Below are positions 30,486-38,951 of a stretch of DNA of 64,000 bases, piece by piece. Made by a program: the position numbers and the translations under genes. This stretch comes from Pseudomonadota bacterium (GTDB taxonomy: Bacteria; Pseudomonadota; Gammaproteobacteria; Burkholderiales; Ferrovaceae): the NCBI GenBank assembly GCA_021805725.1, contig JAJZEH010000110.1, positions 124,001 through 188,000 of the forward strand, read 5' to 3'. A model generated the notes under the pieces. The model was not told where the DNA came from. It did no database searches and saw only the letters and a program-made list of their open reading frames with translations. Numbering within the stretch: position 1 is the first letter of the stretch; each line of letters begins with the position of its first letter.

Positions 30486-32651
30486 ATGACTTCCCCACTT
30501 TTAACTGGCCTGAATGCCGAACAACGTGCTGCCGTCACCCTGCCGCGCCAGTCCGCGCTGATCCTTGCAGGGGCGGGTAGCGGCAAGACCAGGGTGCTGA
30601 CCACCCGCATGGCCTGGTTGATCCAGACGGGGCAGGTCAGCCCCCAGGGGCTCCTTGCCGTCACGTTTACCAACAAGGCCGCACGCGAGATGCTGGCCCG
30701 TTTGTCCACGCTGCTGCCCATCAATACGCGCGGCATGTGGATTGGCACCTTCCACGGCCTGTGCAATCGACTGCTGCGCGCCCATGCGCGCGAAGCGCGA
30801 CTGCCGCAGCTGTTCCAGATCCTGGATTCGCAGGACCAGCTGTCCGCCATCAAAAGGGTCATGAGAGCGCTTAACATCGACGAAGAGCGCCATGCCCCGC
30901 GCCAGGTCCAGCAGTTCATCAACAGCCACAAGGAAGAGGGCCGGCGTCCAGCGTCCATCGAGCCCTTCGACATGCATAGCCGGGCCCAGCGCGACATCTA
31001 CATCGCCTATGAAGCCCAGTGCCAGAAGGAAGGCGTGGTGGACTTTGCCGAACTGTTGTTGCGCAGCGTGGAATTGCTGCAGTCCAACGATTCCATCCGC
31101 GAGCATTACCGGTCCCGCTTTCCATTCGTGCTGGTGGATGAGTTCCAGGATACCAACCGGTTGCAGTACGTCTGGCTCAAGCTGCTGGCGGGGTCGGGGA
31201 ACGCCGTATTTGCGGTGGGTGACGACGACCAGTCCATCTACGGGTTTCGCGGGGCCGAAGTGGGCAACATGCGCGATTTCGAACGCGATTACGGCCTTAC
31301 GGAAATCATCCGCCTGGAACAGAACTATCGCTCCTTTGGCAATATTCTCGATGCGGCCAATGCCTTGATCCGGCATAACCAGGGAAGACTGGGCAAAAAC
31401 CTCTGGACCACGGCAGGGCCGGGTCAACCCATTCGCGTGTTTGAAGCAGGCAGTGACGGGGACGAGGCGCGCTTCGTTGTGGATGAAGTGCGCGCCCTGC
31501 TAGGAGAGGGCATCGCCCTTTCCGAAATGGCGTTGTTGTACCGCTCCAACGCCCAGTCACGGGTGCTGGAACATGCCCTGTTCAGCGCTGGCATTGGCTA
31601 CAGGGTGTATGGCGGATTGCGGTTTTTTGAGCGCATGGAAGTCAAGCATGCACTGGCTTACCTTCGACTTGCCGCCAATCCTGACGACGATGGGGCCTTT
31701 TTGCGGGTGGTCAACTTTCCGCCGCGCGGGCTGGGCGCGCGTTCCCTCGAAGCGCTGCAATCCCATGCCGCTGCTGCGGGCCAAAGCCTGCAACAGGCGG
31801 CGCGGCATGTGGCCCTGAGCGGCAAGGCGGCAACGGGACTGAATACCTTCCTGCTCTGTGTGGATCGGTTGCGCACAGCCGCGGATGCCGTGTCGCTGGC
31901 AGAACTGGTCTCCGCAATGCTGGAAGAAAGCGGCCTCGTGCAGCACTATCGTCAGGAGCGCGAGGGTGCCGACCGCGTGGAAAACCTGGAGGAACTGGTG
32001 GCTGCCGCGTCAGGCTTCGAGAACGACAGCGAACTCTCCGACCTTGCGGCATTCCTGTCCCACGCAAGCCTCGAAGCCGGAGAGCACGAAGCCGCGCCTG
32101 GCGCCGATGCGCTGCAATTGATGACGGTGCATGCCGCCAAGGGGCTGGAGTTTCAGGCGGTGTTCGTGTGCGGACTGGAAGAGGGGTTGTTTCCCCATGA
32201 GAACGCGCTGTCCGAAGCAGATGGCCTGGAGGAAGAGCGACGCCTGATGTACGTGGCGATTACCCGGGCGCGTCAGCGTCTGTACCTGACCCGTGCGGAA
32301 AGCCGGATGTTGCATGGCCAGGTGCGCTATGGGCTGCGTTCCCGTTTCATTGACGAGATTCCGGAGCCCCTGTGCCGGTGGCTGTCCACGGCCCAGCCGG
32401 CCTGGAAAAGTTCGGACCGCTTTCTGACGGCAATGCCCAGGCGGGAGCCGGCGACGGCGAGCATGGCACAGGAGCGTCCCTCCGCATCGCAACCGTTCCG
32501 CATCGGACAGTCTGTCAGCCATGCCAAATTTGGTACCGGCGTGGTCCTGAAATGCGAAGGGAGCGGAGGCGATGCCCGGGTTCAGGTCAATTTCCGGGAT
32601 GCGGGCGTCAAGTGGCTGGCGCTTGGGTTTGCGCGTCTGACACCCTGCTGA
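30486..32651 (+). CDS. uvrD: UvrD-type 3'-5' DNA helicase
   Basis: A 721-residue superfamily 1A helicase for nucleotide excision and mismatch repair. Motif I is AGAGSGKTRVLTTR, motif Ia FTNKAAREM, motif II VLVDEFQDTN, motif III VGDDDQSIYGFRGA, motif IV LEQNYRS, motif V MTVHAAKGLEF, motif VI VAITRARQRLYL. The C-terminal domain VSHAKFGTGVVLKCEG is typical of UvrD/PcrA. The start at 30486 (MTSPLLTGLN) agrees with the upstream -10 box. Confidence 0.94.
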   Translation: MTSPLLTGLNAEQRAAVTLPRQSALILAGAGSGKTRVLTTRMAWLIQTGQVSPQGLLAVTFTNKAAREMLARLSTLLPINTRGMWIGTFHGLCNRLLRAHAREARLPQLFQILDSQDQLSAIKRVMRALNIDEERHAPRQVQQFINSHKEEGRRPASIEPFDMHSRAQRDIYIAYEAQCQKEGVVDFAELLLRSVELLQSNDSIREHYRSRFPFVLVDEFQDTNRLQYVWLKLLAGSGNAVFAVGDDDQSIYGFRGAEVGNMRDFERDYGLTEIIRLEQNYRSFGNILDAANALIRHNQGRLGKNLWTTAGPGQPIRVFEAGSDGDEARFVVDEVRALLGEGIALSEMALLYRSNAQSRVLEHALFSAGIGYRVYGGLRFFERMEVKHALAYLRLAANPDDDGAFLRVVNFPPRGLGARSLEALQSHAAAAGQSLQQAARHVALSGKAATGLNTFLLCVDRLRTAADAVSLAELVSAMLEESGLVQHYRQEREGADRVENLEELVAAASGFENDSELSDLAAFLSHASLEAGEHEAAPGADALQLMTVHAAKGLEFQAVFVCGLEEGLFPHENALSEADGLEEERRLMYVAITRARQRLYLTRAESRMLHGQVRYGLRSRFIDEIPEPLCRWLSTAQPAWKSSDRFLTAMPRREPATASMAQERPSASQPFRIGQSVSHAKFGTGVVLKCEGSGGDARVQVNFRDAGVKWLALGFARLTPC

Positions 32652-32697
32652 GTTCTGGTAGAATGCTGGGGTCGCGGATGAAGGGTTCGAGGAACGA

Positions 32698-33321
32698 ATG
32701 ATGAATAGGACGATGATTCTGGTATTGCTGGCGATGCTGTCCCCGGCAACATGGGCCCTGCAGGGCGATCCGCAGAAGGGAAAGATCATTGCGGATTCGG
32801 TGTGTTTTGCCTGCCATGGCGCCGATGGCGTCAGCCCCATTCCAACCCAGCCGCATCTGGCGGCCCAGCAGCCGGATTACATCGTCAAGCAGCTCAACAA
32901 CATGAAGTCCATCAATGGGGCGCCGCCGCTGCGCAACAATCCGATCATGTCGGGGGTGGTGGGCATGTTGTCGGATGATGACATTCGCAACGTGGCTGCC
33001 TGGTATGCCGCGCAGCCCCCAAAGCTTTCTCAGGCTACGCGCAGCAAGCTGGTGGCCGTGGGCGAAAAGCTCTGGCGTGCCGGCGACATCGACCGGGGTG
33101 TGCCCGCCTGTGCCGCATGCCATGGACCTACCGGCAGCGGCATCCCGGCGCTGTATCCGCGCCTCTCTGGCCAATACCAGGAATATACCGAGATCCAGTT
33201 GCAGCATTTCAAGAATGGCACCCGCAGTAACGACCCCTCGGCCATCATGCGCAGCATTGCCCATCGCCTCAGCAACGAGGAAATCAAGGCGCTGGCAGAT
33301 TTCACCGCAGGGCTGCGCTAA
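32698..33321 (+). CDS. Dihaem cytochrome c4 (first copy)
   Basis: A 207-residue periplasmic cytochrome with a signal peptide (cut after TWA, near residue 21) and two haem sites CFACH and CAACH about 80 residues apart, each half a class I cytochrome. Methionine ligands are likely in NNPIMSG and in SAIMRSIA. Such cytochromes c4 carry electrons to terminal oxidases. A second paralogue is at 37229-37975. The following membrane-protein gene starts 3 bases after the stop. Confidence 0.92.
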   Translation: MMNRTMILVLLAMLSPATWALQGDPQKGKIIADSVCFACHGADGVSPIPTQPHLAAQQPDYIVKQLNNMKSINGAPPLRNNPIMSGVVGMLSDDDIRNVAAWYAAQPPKLSQATRSKLVAVGEKLWRAGDIDRGVPACAACHGPTGSGIPALYPRLSGQYQEYTEIQLQHFKNGTRSNDPSAIMRSIAHRLSNEEIKALADFTAGLR

Positions 33322-33324
33322 GCC

Positions 33325-34797
33325 TTGGCTGAAGCGAAACCCGAATTGATTCCCAAGCGCTATTGGGGCTATCTGACACTCCTGGCCTGGGGTGTCGTCG
33401 CCTTGCTCCTGTTGCGCCAGGGGCCCTATGCGCTTGATGAGGGTGCCGCCAAGGCGCTGCTTCTGGATTGGTCCATTGGGGATCAGGTGGCCAACTCGGT
33501 GGTGACCTTGGGGACCCCGGACATGCGTGCCCTGCTGTGGCTGCCGCTCGGGTTTCTATGGCCGGGCCAGGTTTTTGCTGCCAAGGTGGTGACGGTGCTG
33601 ATCCTGGCCGTGACGGCCTTTGGGCTGTTTCTTTGGCGCCGCAATCAAGGCACCGAGGAAGAAGCCCTTCTGGCCACAGGGCTGCTGCTGATCGCTCCCC
33701 TCACCCTGCAGCAAATGGACAGCCTTTCCCCGGGCATCGTCCTGCTGGCCGCGTTCATGGCAGGCGCCCTGTTGGACCGCGCATACCGCGAAACACCCCG
33801 TACCTTTGCCGGCCTGTATTTTGCCCAGCTTGCCGTTTGTGCCTTGAGCGTCAGCCTGCATCCGGCTGGCCTGGCGTACCCGCTCTCCCTGGCCTGGGCC
33901 TGGCGTTCACAACCGCTGGACCGTACCCAGCAGCGTGCCTTCTACGTCGGCATTGCGCTTGTCAGCCTGCTGACGCTGGTGTTGCGCATGGGCTGGCATG
34001 ATCTGGGTTCCTGGCAAAACCCCGTCATCAATGCCGCAGCCATGCTGTGGGGGCCCAATCTGCAGGGGGGTGAAGCAGAACTGGGTGACTGGGTTACCGG
34101 ACTGCTGCTGCTGGGCCTGTTGCTGGCGGTCATCGTCCACCAGCGACAAAAACTCTGGGGCGACTTCCTCGGCCGCAATCTGCTACTGGGTGTCGTTTTC
34201 GGCGCTTTTCTTTGCGATGCCGTCTGGGGTTTTCTCGGTCTTGCCTTGCTGCTCTATGGTGGGCTTCCGTGGCTGCTCAAACCCCGCGAGGCATTGCTGA
34301 GACGAGGTTTCCTGGTCCAGCGTGGCTGGGTGTGGGTCCTGCTGCTGCTGCTCTGTACCACGGCCATGCGGGCCGATCGCGCCTGGACTCTGGCGACGCG
34401 CAACGAGGTGCTATCCGACCAGGACCAGCTGATCAAAACATTTTCAGAAGATGTGGAGCAGGGGCGCAAGTTGCGGGAAGAGCAGAACCTGCCCCTGCCG
34501 CGCATCCGGGTGGCCAGCCAGTGGCCCGCCCGCACCATGGTGGCGTGTCGCTGTGATGCATTGCCCCTGCCGCCGGCCGCCAGGGATCCCCAGGCCCAGT
34601 TGGCGATGCTGCACGGCCTATCCCATTTGATCCTGCTGCCCAGCGCCAGCAAAAACCTGGGGCTTGCCGAAAACCTGTCCCTGCTGGGAACGGAAGTGGA
34701 GACAGTGTCCCTGCAGCCTGGAGGAGTCATCCTCAGCATCAAGGCGCCGACCATGGCGCCAGCCGCCAAGGCCCCCACGCCGGCCACGGCACAGTAA
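33325..34797 (+). CDS. Large hypothetical membrane protein
   Basis: I do not recognise a confident family. The 490-residue product has about nine to eleven hydrophobic helices between residues 15 and 350 and a C-terminal soluble stretch of about 130 residues ending in an Ala/Pro-rich tail. The layout (DEGAAKALLLDWSIGDQVANS early; multiple helices; soluble end) resembles glycosyltransferase-C-like mannosyltransferase folds, but no motif proves it. TTG start, 3 bases after the cytochrome c4 stop, so probably cotranscribed with it. Confidence 0.65.
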   Translation: MAEAKPELIPKRYWGYLTLLAWGVVALLLLRQGPYALDEGAAKALLLDWSIGDQVANSVVTLGTPDMRALLWLPLGFLWPGQVFAAKVVTVLILAVTAFGLFLWRRNQGTEEEALLATGLLLIAPLTLQQMDSLSPGIVLLAAFMAGALLDRAYRETPRTFAGLYFAQLAVCALSVSLHPAGLAYPLSLAWAWRSQPLDRTQQRAFYVGIALVSLLTLVLRMGWHDLGSWQNPVINAAAMLWGPNLQGGEAELGDWVTGLLLLGLLLAVIVHQRQKLWGDFLGRNLLLGVVFGAFLCDAVWGFLGLALLLYGGLPWLLKPREALLRRGFLVQRGWVWVLLLLLCTTAMRADRAWTLATRNEVLSDQDQLIKTFSEDVEQGRKLREEQNLPLPRIRVASQWPARTMVACRCDALPLPPAARDPQAQLAMLHGLSHLILLPSASKNLGLAENLSLLGTEVETVSLQPGGVILSIKAPTMAPAAKAPTPATAQ

Positions 34798-34812
34798 CGG
34801 CGCAATCGTCCC

Positions 34813-35022
34813 GTGAGCTCATCACCCCTTCTGGAAATTCTGGTTTACCTCGTCGTGGCCGCGAGCTCCCTGTTTCTGACGGCCTATGCGGTACACATGC
34901 TGGTGGGGGGGCTCGTGGCCCCGGACACGGAGTATGCCCTCATGGGGGGGGCCTGCCTTGTGGTGGCGGCCGCCATCGGTTTCATGGCCTGGGACGTGGT
35001 GCGCCGCCGTCGCGGGCGTTGA
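34813..35022 (+). CDS. Small two-helix membrane protein
   Basis: A 69-residue unknown with hydrophobic segments at about residues 7-32 and 42-60 and a basic tail RRRRGR facing the cytoplasm by the positive-inside rule. GTG start, 15 bases after the previous stop, ending 4 bases before the end of a convergent gene. No family recognised. Confidence 0.6.
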   Translation: MSSSPLLEILVYLVVAASSLFLTAYAVHMLVGGLVAPDTEYALMGGACLVVAAAIGFMAWDVVRRRRGR

Positions 35023-35026
35023 AGGG

Positions 35027-35491
35027 CTAGGAAGGTTTCAGGGTGTTTTGCAAGGCCTGGTAATCGCGTTCCAGCGCAAACTGCCCCTTGTGAAAAACGA
35101 ACTGCAGGCGCTGTCCCACGGCATTGAGCCCCGTCAGCCCAAACGAACGCCCGGAAAAATCCTTGTACAGCTTGATGTCCTTCAAAAGCTCCAGGCGCTG
35201 GCCGTTGCGCAGGACCAAGGCCACGCGCTGGCGCTGCGCCTCGATGGCAACGGGCGAGGTGGGCAACAGCATCAGGCGGGTTTTGAGAATCCGGTTGGCC
35301 CCTGCGATCAGGAAAAAGCAGGCCAAAAATGCCAGCAGGTACGCGAGGTACGGGTTTTCCTGAACCCATGCATTGGCGGCAATGGCAACCAGTGCAGTCA
35401 CCGTGGGCACGTACAGCAACAGGTCCCACACCATGCCATTGCGGTCCTGTTTGAGCGTGTAGCGATTGTCTTGAGCCATGACTGACACCAT
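35027..35491 (-). CDS. Hypothetical membrane protein, respiratory island
   Basis: A 154-residue protein with two helices (about residues 23-42 and 47-67) and a C-terminal soluble domain of about 80 residues (RVALVLRNGQRLELLKDIKLYKDFSG). Not recognised. It immediately follows the thioredoxin-like lipoprotein gene (ATG next to its stop); an alternative ATG at 35479 begins MAQDNRYTL. Last gene of the minus-strand unit 37106-35027. Confidence 0.65.
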   Translation of the reverse strand: MVSVMAQDNRYTLKQDRNGMVWDLLLYVPTVTALVAIAANAWVQENPYLAYLLAFLACFFLIAGANRILKTRLMLLPTSPVAIEAQRQRVALVLRNGQRLELLKDIKLYKDFSGRSFGLTGLNAVGQRLQFVFHKGQFALERDYQALQNTLKPS

Positions 35492-36010
35492 TCAGTTGGA
35501 CGCCTGGGCACTGTGGGGCAGGACGCTCCGGATGGCTGCTTCCATTTCGCCGTAGAGCAGCGATCCCGGTTGTTGGTAGCGCACCAGGCCCTTGCTGTCG
35601 ATGACGAAGGTCCAGGGGTCGCCAAACACGCGATAGGCCTTGAACGCCTCGGGGTTTTCATATTGGTCCATGTGCAGGAACAGGACCTGGTTTTGATACT
35701 TGTCCAGCATGGCTTTGGTGATCTGCAACTGGCGGTCGCACACGGAACAATGTCCCGGTGTGGCAAACTCGAGCAGGATGGGCTTGCCCGTGGCCAATGC
35801 CTTGTCCAGCGAGTATTGGTACATGCGCTCGTCTGGTTGGCGATAGGTGGTGATGCGGCTCAAGTCCCCACCCACGTCGGCCAGGGTTTTGGTGGCAAGC
35901 CGGGGTGCTGCTTCACCGCGCTGCAGGCCCGAGTTGCCCTGACGATTGCATCCCGTCAGCAACCCAAGGACGAGGCCGGTGAGCAGAAGGACGCGCAAGG
36001 CGGATATCAT
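35492..36010 (-). CDS. Thioredoxin-fold lipoprotein
   Basis: A 172-residue exported protein with lipobox LLTGC (cysteine at residue 21) and a thioredoxin fold: LLEFATPGHCSVCDRQL supplies a CxxC active site (C-S-V-C) and GDPWTFVIDSKGLVRY the region usually holding the cis-proline. It should sit in the periplasm on a membrane. Position beside cytochrome genes suggests haem or copper-site thiol reduction, an inference. Overlaps the next upstream gene by 4 bases. Confidence 0.85.
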   Translation of the reverse strand: MISALRVLLLTGLVLGLLTGCNRQGNSGLQRGEAAPRLATKTLADVGGDLSRITTYRQPDERMYQYSLDKALATGKPILLEFATPGHCSVCDRQLQITKAMLDKYQNQVLFLHMDQYENPEAFKAYRVFGDPWTFVIDSKGLVRYQQPGSLLYGEMEAAIRSVLPHSAQASN

Positions 36011-36525
36011 GCTGTTTCCGCCCCGCGCTTGCCCGTCTTGAAAATGTTGTAACCCCAGATGATGTTGGCCAGCAAGACCATCGTGCCAAACAGTCCCACG
36101 CCTGCCATCAGGTGGGTGACCGTTGCCTCCACTTCAGGTCCGGGGTCATAACCGCCGATGATGCCCGCGGTGGTAAACAGGACCACCATCCCCATCAGAC
36201 CGACGTTGTGCATCCAGAAATGGACTTTGACGAGGTTCATGCTGTAGATGGGGCGATTGACGAGGCGCGGGATGAAATAGTAGATGGAGCCAAATATGGC
36301 CATCTCGACCCAGCCCAGCAGGTTGATGTGACCGTGGGCGAGCAGGATGAGGCGTCCATGGGGGGCCGTATCGACGAACATGCGAAAGGCCGGAATTCCC
36401 CCCATCAGGGCGCCCCATGAAAAACCAATGATGGCGTAAGTAATGCACGCATACACAAACAGCAGGGTAAAGGTGGTGTATTCGCGGTCATTGATGGCGG
36501 GGTGGAGCGAAGCTTGTGGTGTCAT
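36007..36525 (-). CDS. Miniature cbb3/NorB-like oxidase subunit I protein (copy 1)
   Basis: A 172-residue protein with four hydrophobic helices, far too short for a full haem-copper oxidase subunit I (about 470). It carries AHGHINLLGWVEM, close to the helix-X AHAHLALLG of the CcoN-like protein in this window, and KVHFWMHNVG. Those histidines could bind haem b. It is cotranscribed with a membrane cytochrome c gene (2-base gap) and a thioredoxin-fold gene. A similar protein is encoded at 58246-58770. Function unknown. Confidence 0.8.
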   Translation of the reverse strand: MTPQASLHPAINDREYTTFTLLFVYACITYAIIGFSWGALMGGIPAFRMFVDTAPHGRLILLAHGHINLLGWVEMAIFGSIYYFIPRLVNRPIYSMNLVKVHFWMHNVGLMGMVVLFTTAGIIGGYDPGPEVEATVTHLMAGVGLFGTMVLLANIIWGYNIFKTGKRGAETA

Positions 36526-36527
36526 GC

Positions 36528-37106
36528 TTAATGCCTCTCTTTGTCTGGCGAAGCCGCTTCTTCTCGCAAGTCGCGGCGTTCGCTCTTCCAGGTGTCCGGT
36601 GCCCAGATCTTGACCATTTCGTCCACGAATCCCGAACGTTCCGGCATGGGCAGGCGCGCATCGGCAGAACCCTGCGTAGCCTTCAATTCTGACAGAAAGA
36701 TGGCAATTGCGTGTTGCTCTGCATCGGGCAGCCCTGCCACATAGGCAGCACCCTTGCTAAGACCATGGTCCATGGTTTTGGTTTCGTAGGTGGCCTCGGG
36801 TTTCTTGAGAAAACGCAACAGGTAATCGAGGCTGCGTTTTGAGCCGATGCCATCGAGGCTGACTCCCTGATTGGTGCCGTTGCGCAGGGCCCGGTGGCAG
36901 TCGGGGCAGCCGCGCTCGCGAAACAATACGGAGCCCTTCTGCCCCTCTGGAGTGAAGTCGAAACTGGTGTTGGAGGGGTACATGGGACGATTGAGATGGG
37001 ACCGATACACTTCCAGCATCACGAAGCTGAGGACCGCAAATACAAAAATCAGGCCTACGATGCCGAACAGGATTTTTTCGCCCAGTTTCAACTGGCTGAA
37101 TTTCAT
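36528..37106 (-). CDS. Membrane-anchored monohaem cytochrome c
   Basis: A 192-residue protein with an N-terminal signal-anchor helix (about 11-34) and one haem site CPDCH near residue 69. A KTMDHGLSKGAAYVAGLP stretch may hold the axial methionine. The layout resembles NorC or CcoO fragments. The ATG at 37106 (MKFSQLKLGEK) is preferred over the upstream one at 37139, which would add 11 residues and lie in the terminator. It pairs with the mini subunit-I gene downstream. Confidence 0.82.
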   Translation of the reverse strand: MKFSQLKLGEKILFGIVGLIFVFAVLSFVMLEVYRSHLNRPMYPSNTSFDFTPEGQKGSVLFRERGCPDCHRALRNGTNQGVSLDGIGSKRSLDYLLRFLKKPEATYETKTMDHGLSKGAAYVAGLPDAEQHAIAIFLSELKATQGSADARLPMPERSGFVDEMVKIWAPDTWKSERRDLREEAASPDKERH

Positions 37107-37137
37107 GAGGTAGGGCCTCCCGCGGTGCCTGTCATCC

Positions 37138-37175
37138 AAAAAAACAAAACCCGCGCGCTGTGTTGCGCGCGGGTT
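37138..37175 (-). terminator. Rho-independent terminator after the second cytochrome c4 gene
   Basis: On the minus strand an 11-bp stem AACCCGCGCGC/GCGCGCGGGTT with a 6-base loop is followed by a U-rich run (TTGTTTTTTT). It separates the cytochrome c4 gene from the downstream four-gene unit, which must have its own promoter or depend on read-through. Confidence 0.85.
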
Positions 37176-37228
37176 CGAGGTCTCGTTCTAAAACTGCGAA
37201 CCCATCAACTGCGAGGGTAATCCCGCAA

Positions 37229-37975
37229 TCACTGAGCCTTGCTGGTTCTGCTGGTGTTGTCAAACGTGTTGGCAGTCGTGCGAGGCGCAGTGGCCAGATA
37301 GGCGGCAACATTGTTGATGTCATCGTCCGTCAGGTTTTTGGCGATGGCGCGCATCATGCCATAGGGGTCATTGGCACGGCTGGCGTCACGCCAGTTGTGC
37401 AGTTGGTTGACCAGATAGGTGTATTTCTGTTGTCCGATGACCGGAAAAATGGGCGCAGCACCGCGACCGTTATAGCCGTGGCAGGACTGGCAGGCAGAGA
37501 CTTTACCCAATACGCCGTATTTGACGATGACCTGCCCCAGGTATTTTTCGCCCACGGCCTGTCCGCCTTCCTTGATGGCCTTGAGATCGGACAATTCGGG
37601 AGGGGTGTCAAAGGAATTGACGTAAGCGGCAACGTCGCGACGATCCTGCTCGGACAACTGCTGTGCAAACAGCGGCATGACGGCACCAGCGCCGGACGGA
37701 GTGCGGCGACCTTCGGCAAGATCAGTCAACTGTTTGACGACATACGGGTAACCCAGGTTGGCCAGACGCGGCGCACCCATGGCTTCGGTGCCCCAACCCG
37801 TGGGTCCGTGGCAGGTCATGCAGGCCACAGCGGCACCTTTGCCTTCGGTGAAGATTTTTTTGCCATTGGCAAGATCGCCATTCATGGCGCCTTCTTCAGC
37901 AGCCAGCGCAGAAACGCTGACCAGTGCGGCAGCCAGGGCCAACCCTGATGAAAACTTGATCATTGACTTACGCAT
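37229..37975 (-). CDS. Dihaem cytochrome c4 (second copy)
   Basis: A 248-residue periplasmic cytochrome with signal peptide (cut after ALA, near residue 26) and haem sites CMTCH and CQSCH. It is a paralogue of the 32698 gene, sharing the DPYGMMRAIAKNLTDDDINNVAAYL-type ending, but with extra length between halves and at the C-terminus. The ribosome binding site is GGAGGGGGGGG, nearly the same as that of the divergent HiPIP gene. Likely soluble carrier between complex III and an oxidase. Confidence 0.92.
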   Translation of the reverse strand: MRKSMIKFSSGLALAAALVSVSALAAEEGAMNGDLANGKKIFTEGKGAAVACMTCHGPTGWGTEAMGAPRLANLGYPYVVKQLTDLAEGRRTPSGAGAVMPLFAQQLSEQDRRDVAAYVNSFDTPPELSDLKAIKEGGQAVGEKYLGQVIVKYGVLGKVSACQSCHGYNGRGAAPIFPVIGQQKYTYLVNQLHNWRDASRANDPYGMMRAIAKNLTDDDINNVAAYLATAPRTTANTFDNTSRTSKAQ

Positions 37976-38380
37976 TTACCCCCCCCCTCCAGAATGGCTT
38001 GTAGATAAAATAACTGTGCCAGACAAAACTTTGTGCAATTCCTTAGTCGCGGTCTTAAATTGCCTGACTGCGGAATGGCCCCCCTATGCAACGCAATTGC
38101 TTTTTAGGCAGCAATCTTGCGTGGTAGCGCAGTCTATCATGGGCTTTTCAAAGACAGCAAATCCACTTCAATTCAATCATTACAGGGTGTTACACGCAAA
38201 GTTACATTGGGACGTTTGACAATCGCAATTTCGGGGTGGTACGCTCTTGTTCATGGTCGGACGGGCAGTGCTTCGATGATCAGGTTGGTCGCGATACGAG
38301 GCGGCCGGCAAAACAAAAAAAATTGTGTGGCGGGCTCGTCCGTTCACGTTACAAACAATCGATCTGGAGGGGGTTACAAC
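37976..38380. other. Divergent regulatory region between cytochrome c4 and HiPIP genes
   Basis: 405 bases without a supported gene. It is less GC-rich than its surroundings and holds the HiPIP promoter at 38216-38245. Three TTACA words start at 38180, 38190 and 38202, about one helical turn apart and just upstream of the -35 box, and further copies start near 38349 and 38374. Minus-strand promoter elements for cytochrome c4 are not clear; TTGCAC and TTATTT-like words occur near 38037-37995. Confidence 0.55.
38216..38245 (+). promoter_or_regulatory. Sigma-70 promoter of the HiPIP gene
   Basis: Perfect -35 TTGACA (38216-38221), 18-base spacer, and -10 TACGCT (38240-38245) preceded by an extended -10 TG (38237-38238). 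Predicted transcription start is about 38252, leaving a leader of roughly 130 bases before the ATG at 38381. Confidence 0.6.
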
Positions 38381-38686
38381 ATGGAAGACAATATCAAGAA
38401 ATCGCGCCGTCAGTTGCTCAAGATGGGCAGCATTGCCCTGGTTGCTGCACCGATGGTTGGCTTCAACACCACTGCGTTTGCAAAGCAGAACACATCCGTG
38501 CGGACTGCGCTGAAGTTCCAGAATCATCCCAATGGGGATAAGCAGTGCAGCAAATGCATGAATTTCCTTCCCAATAAAGACAAACCCACGTCTACAGCGG
38601 CCATTCATGGTTGCAAGCTGTACCCCGGCGACGATGAAATCGTGCCGAACGGCTATTGCATGGGCTTTGTTGCCAAACCTGCGTAA
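38381..38686 (+). CDS. Tat-exported high-potential iron-sulfur protein (HiPIP)
   Basis: A 101-residue precursor with a twin-arginine signal SRRQLLKMG (residues 8-16) cut near AFA/KQ (residue 34), leaving about 67 residues. Four cysteines (56, 59, 78, 93) in CSKC, GCKL and GYCMGF are spaced as in HiPIPs, which hold one 4Fe-4S cluster and work as soluble periplasmic electron carriers. Small HiPIPs of this type include the Iro protein of acidophilic iron oxidisers. Excellent ribosome binding site GGAGGGGG. It lies just upstream of the alternative complex III operon. Confidence 0.93.
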   Translation: MEDNIKKSRRQLLKMGSIALVAAPMVGFNTTAFAKQNTSVRTALKFQNHPNGDKQCSKCMNFLPNKDKPTSTAAIHGCKLYPGDDEIVPNGYCMGFVAKPA

Positions 38687-38710
38687 GACAAGCAGCAGTA
38701 GTTGATTCTG

Positions 38711-38734
38711 AAAAGGTGCCTCCGGGCACCTTTT
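38711..38734 (+). terminator. Rho-independent terminator after HiPIP
   Basis: Stem AAAAGGTGCC/GGCACCTTTT with loop TCCG, 24 bases after the HiPIP stop, ending in a short U-run. The A-rich left side makes it also usable on the other strand. It sets HiPIP apart as a single-gene transcript. Confidence 0.85.
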
Positions 38735-38896
38735 CGCGTGTCTGGCGTTGCGCCTTACCCACAAGGAAAAGGTTGCCGCTGGCTGCGCCTACCGCTCATC
38801 ACCCGACGGTCTCGTCGTCGTTTCTCGGTACCTCCTCCGCCTGCCGCGTGCGTGCATCGTGCCCGCCATGCGTCCGGAGGTGCCGGGGTATTGGAA

Positions 38897-38913
38897 TTGG
38901 CAATGTATTTGCG
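38897..38913 (+). promoter_or_regulatory. Candidate sigma-54 promoter of the act operon
   Basis: TTGGCA-ATGTAT-TTGCG places GG (38899-38900) and GC (38911-38912) exactly 12 bases apart, the -24/-12 arrangement of sigma-54 promoters. Only one consensus base of TGGCAC is changed. The start would be near 38924, 28 bases before the actA ATG. No rpoN-type activator gene is in the window. Confidence 0.45.
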
Positions 38914-38951
38914 ATTCTGCAGTCGACTTTTTTAGTGGACAGGTGCCTGGG

